DNA from: Formosa sp030427735
GTDB taxonomy: Bacteria; Bacteroidota; Bacteroidia; Flavobacteriales; Flavobacteriaceae
Assembly: GCF_051200825.1 (NCBI RefSeq)
Contig: NZ_CP195158.1
Location: forward strand, 62,001 to 126,000
DNA length: 64,000 nt
Direction of reading: 5' to 3'
Shown: positions 44,879-52,947 of the stretch, one piece after another
How positions within the stretch are numbered: the stretch's first letter is position 1
Layout: each line of letters starts with the position of its first letter
Notes under the pieces: generated by a model
Seen by the model: the letters and a program-made list of their open reading frames with translations, nothing else
Told to the model about the DNA's origin: nothing
The model's database searches: none
Position numbers and translations under genes: made by a program

Positions 44879-45042
44879 AAGTCTTTGTTTTTCTTTTTGT
44901 TGTAGTTATAGAGCAGATATGCCAGAAGTACTAAAATAACAAAAGGTAGCATAGAACCGATAAAAACGCCTATCTGATAACTGGAATCGGGGGCGTTTTG
45001 TATTTTTTGTTCGATGTCTATGTCCTGGATCGCGAGTAACAT
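44875..45042 (-). CDS. Small single-span membrane protein (55 residues)
   Basis: The protein has a polar N terminus (MLLAIQDIDIEQKIQNAPDS), one transmembrane helix (about 25-46, VFIGSMLPFVILVLLAYLLY) and a lysine-rich tail (NKKKNKDL), predicting an N-outside, C-inside orientation. It is upstream of and coupled to the 33-residue gene by an ATGA overlap. The two proteins share the plan of polar start, helix and basic cytoplasmic tail. It ends up 50 bp past the MATE stop, so it may be co-transcribed with the MATE gene. The family is not recognised. Confidence 0.62.
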   Translation of the reverse strand: MLLAIQDIDIEQKIQNAPDSSYQIGVFIGSMLPFVILVLLAYLLYNYNKKKNKDL

Positions 45043-45092
45043 TATTTTAGAGTTTTGGTTACATCTTCACGGTCAAATTTAGAAGAATTATA

Positions 45093-46418
45093 TTACCGAA
45101 CTAAAAAAAGTTGCCTGAATTTAAAAATTAACGGAATACCACGAGCAGCCATCCAAAAGGTAAAGGCAATAAAAACGGCGTAAAGCTTATAGTCTAAACG
45201 ATCGAATAGTAATAATACAGGAATAAATACCAAAAATGTAGAGGCTAATAAAACGTTTCTTAAATATTTCATTTTTCCTAAACCTTTAAACATCCCGTCG
45301 AAGATAAAGGCTAAAGCGCAAAGCGGTTGCATGGCTAATACTATCCAGAATACGTGGTAGAATTCGTTTAAAACAGCTGGTTGCTTTGTAAATATTAGTC
45401 CGATTGGATAATAAAATAGTACTCCCAAAGCAGCGAGAATAAGTCCAGAAACCACTCCGTAAACAATCAGTTTATTGCTTAAGGCCATCAGTAAATCGGG
45501 GCGTTTAGCGCCAAATAATTTACCCGATAAAATATTACCAGCACTGGCAAAACCATCGATTAAAAAAGCACCAAAAAACCAGAGGTTTATGGCAATGGTA
45601 TAGGCTGCAATGTATTCTTTTCCGTAATTGGTAGCGAACGAACTGGCCATAAATAAGGCTGCATTAAGTGCCAGAGTACGCACAAATAAATTAAGGATCA
45701 TTATCACGAATTTATGTATTTCCTTATTAAAAGGAAACGATACAAGTAACGGAATATCTGTTTTTTTGAATAAATAAATACCCGATAATAAAGCCATTAG
45801 AACCTGTGCTATAACGCTGGCATAAGCTGCACCTTTAATGTGTAATGCTGGAATAATTTCGGGAATACCGTACACTAAAACATAATCTAGAATGATGTTG
45901 GAGCAAGATCCGATTATAGCAATTACCATTGGGTAATAGGTGTTTTGCAGGCCACGGAATGTGCCAAAAACAGCAATAGTAAATAGAGTAAACGGAAAAC
46001 CGAAAACGCGTATTCTATAATATACTTTAGCGTAGTCTAATATAAGCCCGGAAGCGTTGTAGAGTTTGAAAATAGATTCGGCTAAGGGGTAGGTTATTAA
46101 AATAATACAAAGACTTAAACCTGTAATTAAAAAGATGGCTTGAGCGGGCAGATTTTTAACGGCATCTAAATTGTCGGCACCCAAATATTGCGAGATGATA
46201 GACGAGATGGCGCTTCGGCTTTGTCCCAATACCCAAATCAGCATCGAGATAAACGTGCCTACAATTCCCACAGCAGCCAAAGCTTCGGTAGGATGTATAT
46301 TAACATTACCCACTATTGCCGTGTCTGTAATAGATAAAATGGGTTCACTTATGCCTGCAATAATAGCGGGAATAGCTAATTTGTTAATCTGTTTTAAAGA
46401 TAAAGAAGCTTCTAACAT
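45093..46418 (-). CDS. MATE-family multidrug/Na+ antiporter
   Basis: A 441-residue protein with 12 predicted membrane helices in two halves. ISEPILSITDTAIVGNV in the first helix and DGFASAGNILSGKLFGAK at the start of the second half match the DinF-like branch of MATE transporters. It exports cationic compounds using an H+ or Na+ gradient. Length is typical. It is transcribed away from the tRNA gene, with a 188-bp gap that holds the tRNA promoter. Confidence 0.92.
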   Translation of the reverse strand: MLEASLSLKQINKLAIPAIIAGISEPILSITDTAIVGNVNIHPTEALAAVGIVGTFISMLIWVLGQSRSAISSIISQYLGADNLDAVKNLPAQAIFLITGLSLCIILITYPLAESIFKLYNASGLILDYAKVYYRIRVFGFPFTLFTIAVFGTFRGLQNTYYPMVIAIIGSCSNIILDYVLVYGIPEIIPALHIKGAAYASVIAQVLMALLSGIYLFKKTDIPLLVSFPFNKEIHKFVIMILNLFVRTLALNAALFMASSFATNYGKEYIAAYTIAINLWFFGAFLIDGFASAGNILSGKLFGAKRPDLLMALSNKLIVYGVVSGLILAALGVLFYYPIGLIFTKQPAVLNEFYHVFWIVLAMQPLCALAFIFDGMFKGLGKMKYLRNVLLASTFLVFIPVLLLFDRLDYKLYAVFIAFTFWMAARGIPLIFKFRQLFLVR

Positions 46419-46587
46419 TAAAGGGGAAATAGTTTAAAGAGGCAAAGGTCGTGTTTTTAATTAGTATGATATTGTAATTTTTAGAGAAATAAGATTTTAA
46501 TTAAAGTTGTAAATGTCGGAAATTGAATGAATTATGATTAATAGTTGTGAAAAGTGTGATTTTTTGGTTTTATATGCGAAAAAAATG

Positions 46588-46595
46588 TAATTTTG
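46588..46595 (+). promoter_or_regulatory. -7 box of the tRNA-Ala promoter
   Basis: TAATTTTG fits TAnnTTTG; TTG at 46564-46566 lies 21 bp upstream. The start of transcription falls a few bases before the mature tRNA. Confidence 0.7.
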
Positions 46596-46606
46596 GTCGC
46601 ATAAAT

Positions 46607-46680
46607 GGGGATGTAGCTCAGTTGGCTAGAGCGCTTGACTGGCAGTCAAGAGGTCGGCGGTTCGAGTCCGCTCTTCTCCA
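46607..46680 (+). tRNA. tRNA-Ala (anticodon GGC)
   Basis: A 74-nt cloverleaf. Anticodon stem CTTGA/TCAAG with loop CTGGCAG gives anticodon GGC (codon GCC). The acceptor stem has the G3-U70 pair that identifies alanine tRNA; the T-arm GGCGG-TTCGAGT-CCGCT is regular. There is one U-U mismatch in the acceptor stem (position 6-67). CCA is not encoded. The 3' end is the likely integration site of the island that follows. Confidence 0.93.
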
Positions 46681-46690
46681 CAGAAACAGC

Positions 46691-46728
46691 AAGGCTTTAG
46701 AAGATTTAATCTTTTAGAGCCTTTTTTG
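46691..46728 (+). terminator. Terminator after tRNA-Ala
   Basis: A 16-bp stem AAGGCTTTAGAAGATT / AATCTTTTAGAGCCTT with two G-T-type mismatches, then six T. It begins 10 bp after the tRNA. Confidence 0.85.
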
Positions 46729-46750
46729 TTTGCACGCAATTTGCACGCAA
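46729..46750 (+). repeat. Tandem 11-bp repeat at island edge
   Basis: TTTGCACGCAA occurs twice with no spacer. Each unit contains the dyad TTGC-AC-GCAA. Placed directly behind the tRNA terminator, it resembles the arm-type sites bound by tyrosine recombinases. Confidence 0.55.
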
Positions 46751-47194
46751 AAAAATAAATCATAATTTTTTAAATAAAATGAATTGATTTGGGGTAAATA
46801 TCGAATTAAGAGATGAAAATCCTGAATCGTTTAAGTGTTTGGGCGGAATATTTGTTTGATTTAAACTCAAAATATTTCTTTTAAACCAGGTTTTAGTCCC
46901 ATTTACCCTTCAGTCCTGTTAATAACTCTTCAAAACCCCAAAATCGGCCAAAAAAATCCACATATAAAACAATCTGTTTCAAAGCCATCCGATACTAAAT
47001 AAAACCAGAGCAAAAAACGTCTCATTTTACATGATTAGGTTTGTTTTAATATGTTGATTATAAAATATTTGTGTATAACTATTCCAGTTTTGTTTCCCTT
47101 CCAATAGCCCTGTTTTATACTTTTATTGCCATAGTCCCGTAAGGGCAAACAAAAGCGCTTTTGTTCATTTTTATCAACCCAAAAAATAAATAAA
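46751..47194. other. Gene-free stretch at the start of the island
   Basis: About 440 bp, A+T-rich, without a convincing open frame on either strand and no recognisable integrase remnant. It must contain the promoter of the HTH gene at 47195; no exact TAnnTTTG match stands out. Confidence 0.5.
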
Positions 47195-47479
47195 ATGGAC
47201 AATTTATTGATACTCGAACGGCTGGACCGTTTGGAAAAACTGCTCATTGGCCAAAAGGAGGTACTGACCTTCGACGAGGCCTGCGACTACACCGGAATAT
47301 CGAGGAGCTACCTCTATAAGCTTACGTCTTCGGGCAATATACCGCACTCCAAGCCCAACGGCAAGATGCTCTTTTTCGAGAAGAAGAAGCTGGTGGACTG
47401 GCTGCTGCAGAACCGGCGAAAGAGCAGACATGAACTGGAGGCCGAGGCCCTGGCACACACCCTGCGCAACAAACGCTAG
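47195..47479 (+). CDS. Helix-turn-helix DNA-binding protein (excisionase/HTH_17 type)
   Basis: A 94-residue protein. A short coiled-coil N terminus (LERLDRLEKLL) precedes a MerR/HTH_17-like domain (about 22-75, LTFDEACDYTGISRSYLYKLTSSGNIP-type), ending in charged helix. This is the helix-turn-helix family that accompanies Bacteroidota integrative elements, as excisionase or transcription factor. It is followed 36 bp later by the primase-helicase. Confidence 0.82.
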   Translation: MDNLLILERLDRLEKLLIGQKEVLTFDEACDYTGISRSYLYKLTSSGNIPHSKPNGKMLFFEKKKLVDWLLQNRRKSRHELEAEALAHTLRNKR

Positions 47480-47515
47480 GGCGTTCCATTCCGTCAACTA
47501 AAAAAAACGAACGAT

Positions 47516-48721
47516 ATGGAACAGATTCCCTATATACGTGTGGGCACCTCGTACTACAAGCGGGTCAAGGCCCCGACCATAGCCGGGCATTTCAACGACA
47601 TCCTGGTGCACTGGAACATCGAGACCATCAGGCAGGACCACGGCAGGGGCCATTTGGCCAAGGTCCCCAAATACGATGGTTTTACCTGCATCCCGAGCCA
47701 TGTGGACTTCAAACGGGAGCACCTCGGCTTCTACAACATCTATTCGCCCTTGGGCCATGCTCCGAAAGAAGGCAGCGTCCAAAGGTCACTGGAATTCGTG
47801 GAACACATTTTCGGCGGGCATTTCGAACTGGGACTGGACTACCTCCAGCTGCTGTACCTGAAGCCCATTCAGGTGCTGCCCATCCTGTGTCTGGTGTCGA
47901 GGGAGCGCTCCACGGGCAAGAGCACCTTTTTGAAGTGGCTGAAGGCCATCTTCGAGAACAACCTGACCTACCTGACCAACGATAGCTTCAGTAGCCAGTT
48001 CAACGCCGATTGGGCGAACAAATTGTTGATATGCATCGACGAGGTATTGTTCAACAAGGAGGAGCTCACCGAGCGCATCAAGTACCTGAGCACCACCAAC
48101 ATCAACAAACTGGAGGCCAAGGGCAAGGACAAGCGCGAGGTGGAGTTCTTCGGAAAGTTCATCCTGTGCAGCAACAACGAGGAAAGCTTCATTAAGATAG
48201 ATGCCAACGAGACCCGGTTCTGGGTCATCAAGGTGCCGGTACTAAAACAAGAGGATACACAATTTTTGGAAGCACTAACCGCAGAGATTCCGGCCTTTAT
48301 GCATTTCTTGGAGCACCGCAAGTTAAGCTCCAGGCACCTCACGCGGATGTGGTTCACGCCAAAGCAAATAAAGACCAGGGCACTGACCAAGTTAGTGCAG
48401 AACAACCGCAACCGCGTGGAAAAGGAACTGGCCAGTATCCTTATGGACGTCATGGAACGGTTTGACCTGCAATCGGTGGACCTCTGTCCAATGGATGCGC
48501 TATTGGCGCTGAACAAGACCCGGGTGAAAACGGATTTGACCCAACTAAGGAGATTGTTGAAGAAGGAATGGCAACTGAGCAACCAGGGCAACTCCAACAG
48601 CTACCAGAAATTTGTGGTCTGGTCGGACGGGAAAGTGACCTTCGTGGATGCCAAGGGCAGGTACTTTACCGTGGAAAAAACATTTTTAACAGAACACTTT
48701 GATGATTTGATGACGGTGTAG
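47516..48721 (+). CDS. Primase-helicase (DUF5906-like) of mobile element
   Basis: A 401-residue SF3/AAA+-like protein. Walker A is SRERSTGKST (128-137), Walker B LLICIDEV (about 168-175), followed by a sensor motif ILCSNNEE and NETRFWVIKVP. It resembles the DUF5906 family found on mobilisable elements, where it is thought to unwind the element's origin. The last bases of the gene contain one of the TGATGAC heptamers. The C-terminal 100 residues appear to form a winged helix. The gene is G+C-rich. Confidence 0.8.
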   Translation: MEQIPYIRVGTSYYKRVKAPTIAGHFNDILVHWNIETIRQDHGRGHLAKVPKYDGFTCIPSHVDFKREHLGFYNIYSPLGHAPKEGSVQRSLEFVEHIFGGHFELGLDYLQLLYLKPIQVLPILCLVSRERSTGKSTFLKWLKAIFENNLTYLTNDSFSSQFNADWANKLLICIDEVLFNKEELTERIKYLSTTNINKLEAKGKDKREVEFFGKFILCSNNEESFIKIDANETRFWVIKVPVLKQEDTQFLEALTAEIPAFMHFLEHRKLSSRHLTRMWFTPKQIKTRALTKLVQNNRNRVEKELASILMDVMERFDLQSVDLCPMDALLALNKTRVKTDLTQLRRLLKKEWQLSNQGNSNSYQKFVVWSDGKVTFVDAKGRYFTVEKTFLTEHFDDLMTV

Positions 48722-48880
48722 AAAAACTGTTGGTTTTATTGCTCTGGGGCCGTCATCAAAGAATCATCATTCTGTCATCAAAAAAAATAATGATGACGGA
48801 ACAACGCAGAAGAAAACGAAGAATGATGACGTGATGACCATTTGATGACCCGGAAATCCCATTAGTGGCAGGGGATTCCG
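48708..48880. repeat. Iteron-like heptamer array and near-palindrome (candidate origin)
   Basis: Seven copies of TGATGAC lie in 142 bp: direct at 48708, 48791, 48824, 48832 and 48843, and inverted (GTCATCA) at 48752 and 48774. Directly after is a near-palindrome, GGAAATCCC (48852-48860) and GGGGATTCC (48871-48879). The array lies in a 293-bp gap between the two replication genes, which otherwise has no coding frame. Candidate replication origin or oriT; which of the two is not decided by the sequence. Confidence 0.65.
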
Positions 48881-49014
48881 AAGGAAATCATCAAAACATC
48901 AAAAAAATGACCAAAAACACATTGGCTTATGAAATGAGCCATAACTCTATCTAGGTATGGTTTGGAAGTTCTTAATGGCGAATTGCATCTGGCCTATAAA
49001 AAACAATAAAATTT

Positions 49015-49875
49015 ATGCAGATGAAAAGAAAAATAAACTGTGAAACAGCCCGAGGTTTTTCCGTGTTGAAGGCACTGGAAAAACTCGGGCACTTTCCACA
49101 GCGCACAACGGAGAAAGAAGCTTGGTTCCTGAGTCCGTTCCGGTCAGAAACGCAAGCCTCTTTCAAGGTATCCAAAAGAAAGAACCGATGGTACGACTAC
49201 GGTGCCGGTATAGGCGGTAATGTTATTGATTTGGTGTGCAGAATATCGGGCTGTTCGGTGAAAGAGGCGCTAAGATTTTTAAATGAAGGGAATCCTCTTT
49301 TTTCTTTTCAGCAGCCACCCGTTTTTAGGGAAAGGGAAACGGCCATACGGATAATAAAAGTCCAGCCGTTACAGCACCCCGCACTGTTGCAGTACCAGAA
49401 ATCAAGACATATAGACCCCATGGTGGCACGGATGTACTGTAAGGAGGTCTGGTACACCGTCAAGGGCAAATCCTATTTCGCGGTCGGGCTGGAAAACGAT
49501 AGGGGCGGTTGGGAACTGCGCAACAAGTTCTTCAAGAATTCTAGCAGCCCGAAATACTGCACCCATCTGAAACACAGCAGCAGACAGCTCATCATATTGG
49601 AGGGCATGTTCGATTTGCTGTCACTGGCCATGCTGGATATTGAATTGATGGGCACCTCGGATATCCTTGTAATCAACTCCATTGCCTTCATAAAAAATAT
49701 AGCGGATTATTTGTGCGATTATGACCGAACCTTACTCTATTTGGACAATGATGTTGCTGGGGATAATGCTGTGCGGTATCTGACAAACATTAATCCCCAT
49801 GTCATCGACAGAAGAACGGACTATAAAAGCTATAAAGATTTAAACGAATACCTGTGCCATGTTAAGCAAAGATGA
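49015..49875 (+). CDS. Toprim-domain primase of mobile element
   Basis: A 286-residue primase-like protein. The N-terminal domain (about 10-90) follows the CHC2 zinc-finger layout (LSPFRSETQASFKV, then WYDYGAGIGGNVIDLV) but lacks the Cys and His zinc ligands. The Toprim domain (about 190-265) has the catalytic Glu in ILEGMFD and the Asp pair in LYLDND. It is likely to prime replication of the element after transfer. Its 3' end overlaps mobC by 17 bp. ATG 49021 is an alternative start. Confidence 0.82.
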   Translation: MQMKRKINCETARGFSVLKALEKLGHFPQRTTEKEAWFLSPFRSETQASFKVSKRKNRWYDYGAGIGGNVIDLVCRISGCSVKEALRFLNEGNPLFSFQQPPVFRERETAIRIIKVQPLQHPALLQYQKSRHIDPMVARMYCKEVWYTVKGKSYFAVGLENDRGGWELRNKFFKNSSSPKYCTHLKHSSRQLIILEGMFDLLSLAMLDIELMGTSDILVINSIAFIKNIADYLCDYDRTLLYLDNDVAGDNAVRYLTNINPHVIDRRTDYKSYKDLNEYLCHVKQR

Positions 49876-50383
49876 TTTGGAACATATTCCAGAGGAAATC
49901 CCAAAAACTGAAAAACGGAAGCTCAAGATTCCTACCGATGTACTGGAACGCTCGGACAAGTTGGACTTGGAACTGGAACGAAACATGGACGGAGACGATA
50001 ATGTTCTGGGTAGGAATTCGAGATGTGTGGCTGTGGCCACATTCTCGTTTGCTCCCGATGGTCGCAAAGGAAAAAAGGTGTTTAAGGGGAAAGGGGAACT
50101 CGTTAAGTTTCGGTGTTCGGTATTCGAAAAGAAACTGTTGAAGGTCAAGGCCAAGCAAAGTGGATTGAGCCTTAGCGAGTACCTCCGGAGGTGCGCGTTG
50201 AAAAAGGAAATTGTCGAGCGTATGGACGACGAGCACATCGAGATCTATAAAATACTCATCAAGTACCACAACAACTTTAAACGGATAGCCAATATGTACA
50301 AAAATCGGAACCCCAAACTGGTGAGGACCGTTCTGGACCTGGCCGAAGAGATAAAGGGCCACCTAAAAAAGTTCCAAAGATGA
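49859..50383 (+). CDS. MobC-like relaxosome accessory protein
   Basis: A 174-residue protein with a variable charged N-terminal region (1-70) and a MobC/ribbon-helix-helix region (about 75-165): KGELVKFRCSVFEKKLLKVKAK-like strand, then SGLSLSEYLRRCAL and the helical HNNFKRIANMYK. It binds near oriT and helps the relaxase nick. It overlaps the Toprim gene by 17 bp and the relaxase gene by 4 bp (ATGA), a tight unit with coupled translation. Confidence 0.85.
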   Translation: MLSKDDLEHIPEEIPKTEKRKLKIPTDVLERSDKLDLELERNMDGDDNVLGRNSRCVAVATFSFAPDGRKGKKVFKGKGELVKFRCSVFEKKLLKVKAKQSGLSLSEYLRRCALKKEIVERMDDEHIEIYKILIKYHNNFKRIANMYKNRNPKLVRTVLDLAEEIKGHLKKFQR

Positions 50384-51246
50384 TAGGTAAGGGGAAGAGC
50401 ATAGCGCATACCAGGGCCTCGATGGAATATGGCTGGAACCAGGAAAAGGAGGCCGAGGTGGTGCTCAGGGAGTTCCTGCACGGGGAATCCCCGGTAGAGA
50501 TTACCAAGGAGTTCGAAATGGTACAGGAGCAGAACGAGCACTGCCGGAAGAACACCCTGTCCTTTGTGCTCAGCCCCACCGTGGAGGATGGCAAGGCCCT
50601 GGGCAAAAAGGAAATGGAGGCCCTGACCAGGGAATTCATCAAACAGATGCAGCTGGGGGAGCGTCAGGCCATAGCCTTTGTGCACCGCAACCGGGAGCAC
50701 ACCCATATCCATCTTTATGTGAACCGCATCGATTTTAGGGGCACGGCCTATAACGACAGCTTTATCGGGAAGCGGAGCCAACAGGCCGCCGAGCGGGTGG
50801 CGGAGCGTATGCAATTGACGACGGTGAAACAAGTACAGTTCGAAAAGGAGTTCCATATGAGGGAAATACGGGCAGAGATAAAAAGGCGGCACGATATGGC
50901 CATAAAACAGTTGAAGCCCAAGAGCTTTGAGGATTACGTCAAGGCCATGGCGGCCAACAAAGTGGAGGTGATACCCTGCATCAACAAACAGAACAAGTTG
51001 CAGGGCTTCCGTTTTGAGTTCGGCGGGCACAACCTGAAGGGCAGTGCCGTGCACCGGCAGATGTCACTGGGTAACATCGGCCGGCAACTGTCGGGCATGG
51101 AGGGCATGGCCATCACCAAACAAAACGGCCAAAAGCGGATCAGTGTCAAGCTGGCCGGCAAGGTGGTGGACATCACACCGAACCTGGCGATGAAAGTGGC
51201 CAAGTTCATTATTAAAAGAGCTATTGATAAAGGAATAGGCTATTAA
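50380..51246 (+). CDS. Relaxase / mobilisation nuclease (MobA/VirD2 type)
   Basis: A 288-residue relaxase. The three-histidine metal site is in EHTHIHLYVNRID (His107, His109, His111); the likely nicking tyrosine is in the N-terminal ASMEYGWN segment. It cuts oriT on one strand and pilots the DNA through a conjugation system supplied in trans. It is short: only the nuclease domain and about 120 C-terminal residues are present, with no helicase or primase part. The start overlaps mobC by 4 bp. Confidence 0.88.
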   Translation: MIGKGKSIAHTRASMEYGWNQEKEAEVVLREFLHGESPVEITKEFEMVQEQNEHCRKNTLSFVLSPTVEDGKALGKKEMEALTREFIKQMQLGERQAIAFVHRNREHTHIHLYVNRIDFRGTAYNDSFIGKRSQQAAERVAERMQLTTVKQVQFEKEFHMREIRAEIKRRHDMAIKQLKPKSFEDYVKAMAANKVEVIPCINKQNKLQGFRFEFGGHNLKGSAVHRQMSLGNIGRQLSGMEGMAITKQNGQKRISVKLAGKVVDITPNLAMKVAKFIIKRAIDKGIGY

Positions 51247-51257
51247 AACGATATATT

Positions 51258-51566
51258 ATGGCAAAACTGGAACAGATTACGGAACTATTGGTCAACGAGC
51301 TCAGGGACTTTGAGCGGGGCATAGAACGATTGGAGCGCCTCAATGAAGGCCTGCGGGACACCACCGTGCAGATGGATCTCACAGAATTGAAATCCCTTTT
51401 GGATGAGCACCAAAAGAAAATGGCCGACCATCAAAATACGATAAGGCAATTCGGGAATGTCTTCGAAAATGGAGTGAAACGGATTAAGTCCTATTTTATT
51501 TGGCTTATAGTGGTTTGCGTTTTTTGTTTGGGTTTTAGCGTGGTATTGGTGATAGGGGTGTTTTGA
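51258..51566 (+). CDS. Coiled-coil membrane protein of the mobilisation module
   Basis: A 102-residue protein: a charged coiled-coil (about 1-70, LEQITELLVNELRDFERGIERLERL) and one C-terminal transmembrane helix (about 78-100, FIWLIVVCVFCLGFSVVLVI). It resembles a small family (DUF6730-like, from memory) found directly behind relaxase genes in Bacteroidota. It may link the relaxosome to the membrane or to the coupling protein; this is inference. It is 11 bp after the relaxase stop. Confidence 0.7.
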   Translation: MAKLEQITELLVNELRDFERGIERLERLNEGLRDTTVQMDLTELKSLLDEHQKKMADHQNTIRQFGNVFENGVKRIKSYFIWLIVVCVFCLGFSVVLVIGVF

Positions 51567-51661
51567 AATAAAAAAAAATGGGTTCGTGGTGTTCGCTCCA
51601 AGGGGTTGTTCATTGTTCATGAAAGTTTCAAAACAATGAAATGGGCTAAAAACTATTATAA

Positions 51662-51714
51662 TATAGCTCAAAAAAAAGTTATATTTGAGCTATAAAGTAG
51701 TAAATTATAGCTCA
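51662..51714 (+). promoter_or_regulatory. Fic promoter with three operator-like boxes
   Basis: TATAGCTCAA (51662-51671) and TTGAGCTATA (51685-51694) form an inverted repeat; a third box TATAGCTCA (51706-51714) ends at the Fic start codon. The -7 element TATATTTG (51680-51687) lies between the first two and overlaps the second. The layout suggests repression at the promoter and at the leader. The likely regulator is the winged-helix C terminus of Fic itself. Confidence 0.68.
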
Positions 51715-52826
51715 TGAATCGTAAAATATGGAACTGGCAATCTGATGAGTGGCCAAATTTCACCTATAATGAAGAGGCACTAAGGGCATTGGAACTACAA
51801 TTTTCTAAAAATATAGGCACGGTTTCAGGGGCTCTTAAGCATATAGACAGCGACGATAAAGAGTTGTTTGTGGTTGAGCTATTGTCCAATGAAGCTTTAA
51901 AGACCTCAGAAATCGAAGGAGAATATTTGGACCGGGACAGTATCCAGTCTTCCATAAAGAAAAACTTGGGACTTAGTGCAGACCGAAGAAAAGTGGCTCC
52001 GGCCGAATTTGGAATTTCTGAAATGATGGTGGATCTATACCGTAACTATTCTAGTCCCTTATCGCACCAACAGCTGTTTAATTGGCACAAAATGTTAACC
52101 AATGGGAGGCGTGATTTAATGGATATTGGTAGGTATAGAACGCATGAGGATCCTATGCAAGTGGTTTCAGCACGATTGGATAGGCCGACTGTCCATTTTG
52201 AAGCACCGCCATCTGTGGACATGCCTCAAGAAATGGAACGCTTTGTAGGTTGGTTCAACCAATGTCATTTTGAAGAGCCTAATACATTGCTGCCCATAGC
52301 AAAAGCTGGGATTGCCCATTTATACTTTGTGAGTATCCACCCTTTTGAAGATGGCAACGGTAGGATAGCCCGTGCCTTGTCGGAAAAATCTATTTCCAGA
52401 AGTATAGGGCAACCCGCTTTAATATCGCTTTCTAAAACCATCGAATCCAATAAAAAGGCTTACTATAAGGCTTTAGAGAAGAATAATAAGATATGTGAAA
52501 TTACCGATTGGTTGATTTACTTTGGACAAACTATAATAGAGGCACAGGTAGAGACCCTAAGGCTTATTGATTTCACTATTGAAAAAGCCAAGTTTTTTGA
52601 CCGATATTCCCAAAAAATGAATGAACGGCAATTAAAGGTGGTGAACCGATTATTTGCGGCAGGGCCACAAGGGTTTGTAGGGGGCTTGAGTGCTGAGAAT
52701 TATACCAGGATCGCCAAAACATCTGCTTCAACAGCAACACGTGATTTAAAAGATCTTATAGATAAAAATATACTACTGAAAACAGGGGTTTTAAAAGGGA
52801 CTCGGTATTGGTTGAATATTAAGTGA
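51714..52826 (+). CDS. Fic-family protein AMPylase with DUF4172 and winged-helix domains
   Basis: A 370-residue three-part protein: N-terminal DUF4172-type region (1-90, starting MNRKIWNWQSDEWPNF), Fic core (about 100-270) with the complete catalytic motif HPFEDGNGR (209-217), and a C-terminal winged helix (about 295-370, SASTATRDLKDLIDKNILLK). An inhibitory-helix motif TSEIEG (64-69; T-x3-E-G) precedes the core, so it probably blocks its own activity until released. It adds AMP to a target protein, unknown here. Composition is closer to the host than the mobilisation genes. Confidence 0.9.
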   Translation: MNRKIWNWQSDEWPNFTYNEEALRALELQFSKNIGTVSGALKHIDSDDKELFVVELLSNEALKTSEIEGEYLDRDSIQSSIKKNLGLSADRRKVAPAEFGISEMMVDLYRNYSSPLSHQQLFNWHKMLTNGRRDLMDIGRYRTHEDPMQVVSARLDRPTVHFEAPPSVDMPQEMERFVGWFNQCHFEEPNTLLPIAKAGIAHLYFVSIHPFEDGNGRIARALSEKSISRSIGQPALISLSKTIESNKKAYYKALEKNNKICEITDWLIYFGQTIIEAQVETLRLIDFTIEKAKFFDRYSQKMNERQLKVVNRLFAAGPQGFVGGLSAENYTRIAKTSASTATRDLKDLIDKNILLKTGVLKGTRYWLNIK

Positions 52827-52947
52827 GATACTTTGTAATCTAATTTAACAGTTCTTTTTATGGTAAAAGGAAAACCAAAACATATGTTTTAGTATTAAAA
52901 GAGAACCTAATGTCAATTGTTTTTATGTTAAATATTATCTTGATCAA

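Larger units (their letters stand above)
46681..52826 (+). mobile_element. Mobilisable island module downstream of tRNA-Ala
   Basis: From the tRNA 3' end the composition and content change: an excisionase-like HTH protein, primase-helicase, iteron-like repeats, Toprim primase, MobC, relaxase, a coiled-coil membrane protein and a Fic enzyme. One sampled 60-base line at 47581 has 34 G+C and one at 50461 has 33, against 26 at 45301 in the MATE gene. No integrase, coupling protein or type IV secretion genes are seen, so this is a mobilisable (not self-transmissible) element whose far end and integrase are outside or lost. The right border given is the last gene before the fructan locus and is provisional. 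Confidence 0.7.

Noticed and set aside
46751..47194. Integrase remnant next to the tRNA
   Set aside because: I read both strands and found no recombinase motifs or a long degraded frame; absence is reported instead.
47968..48597. 209-residue minus-strand frame inside the primase-helicase gene
   Set aside because: Low-complexity Ser/Leu-rich shadow of the coding strand; no motif, no start context.
48752..48849. TGATGAC copies as simple start/stop-codon noise
   Set aside because: This null explanation was considered, but seven copies in 142 bp with both orientations outside coding sequence are more than expected, so the array is kept as a finding.
50245..51054. 269-residue open frame on the minus strand opposite mobC/relaxase
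   Set aside because: The plus-strand relaxase with its HTHIH site is clearly real; the antisense frame is a by-product of the G+C-rich codons and shows no domain.
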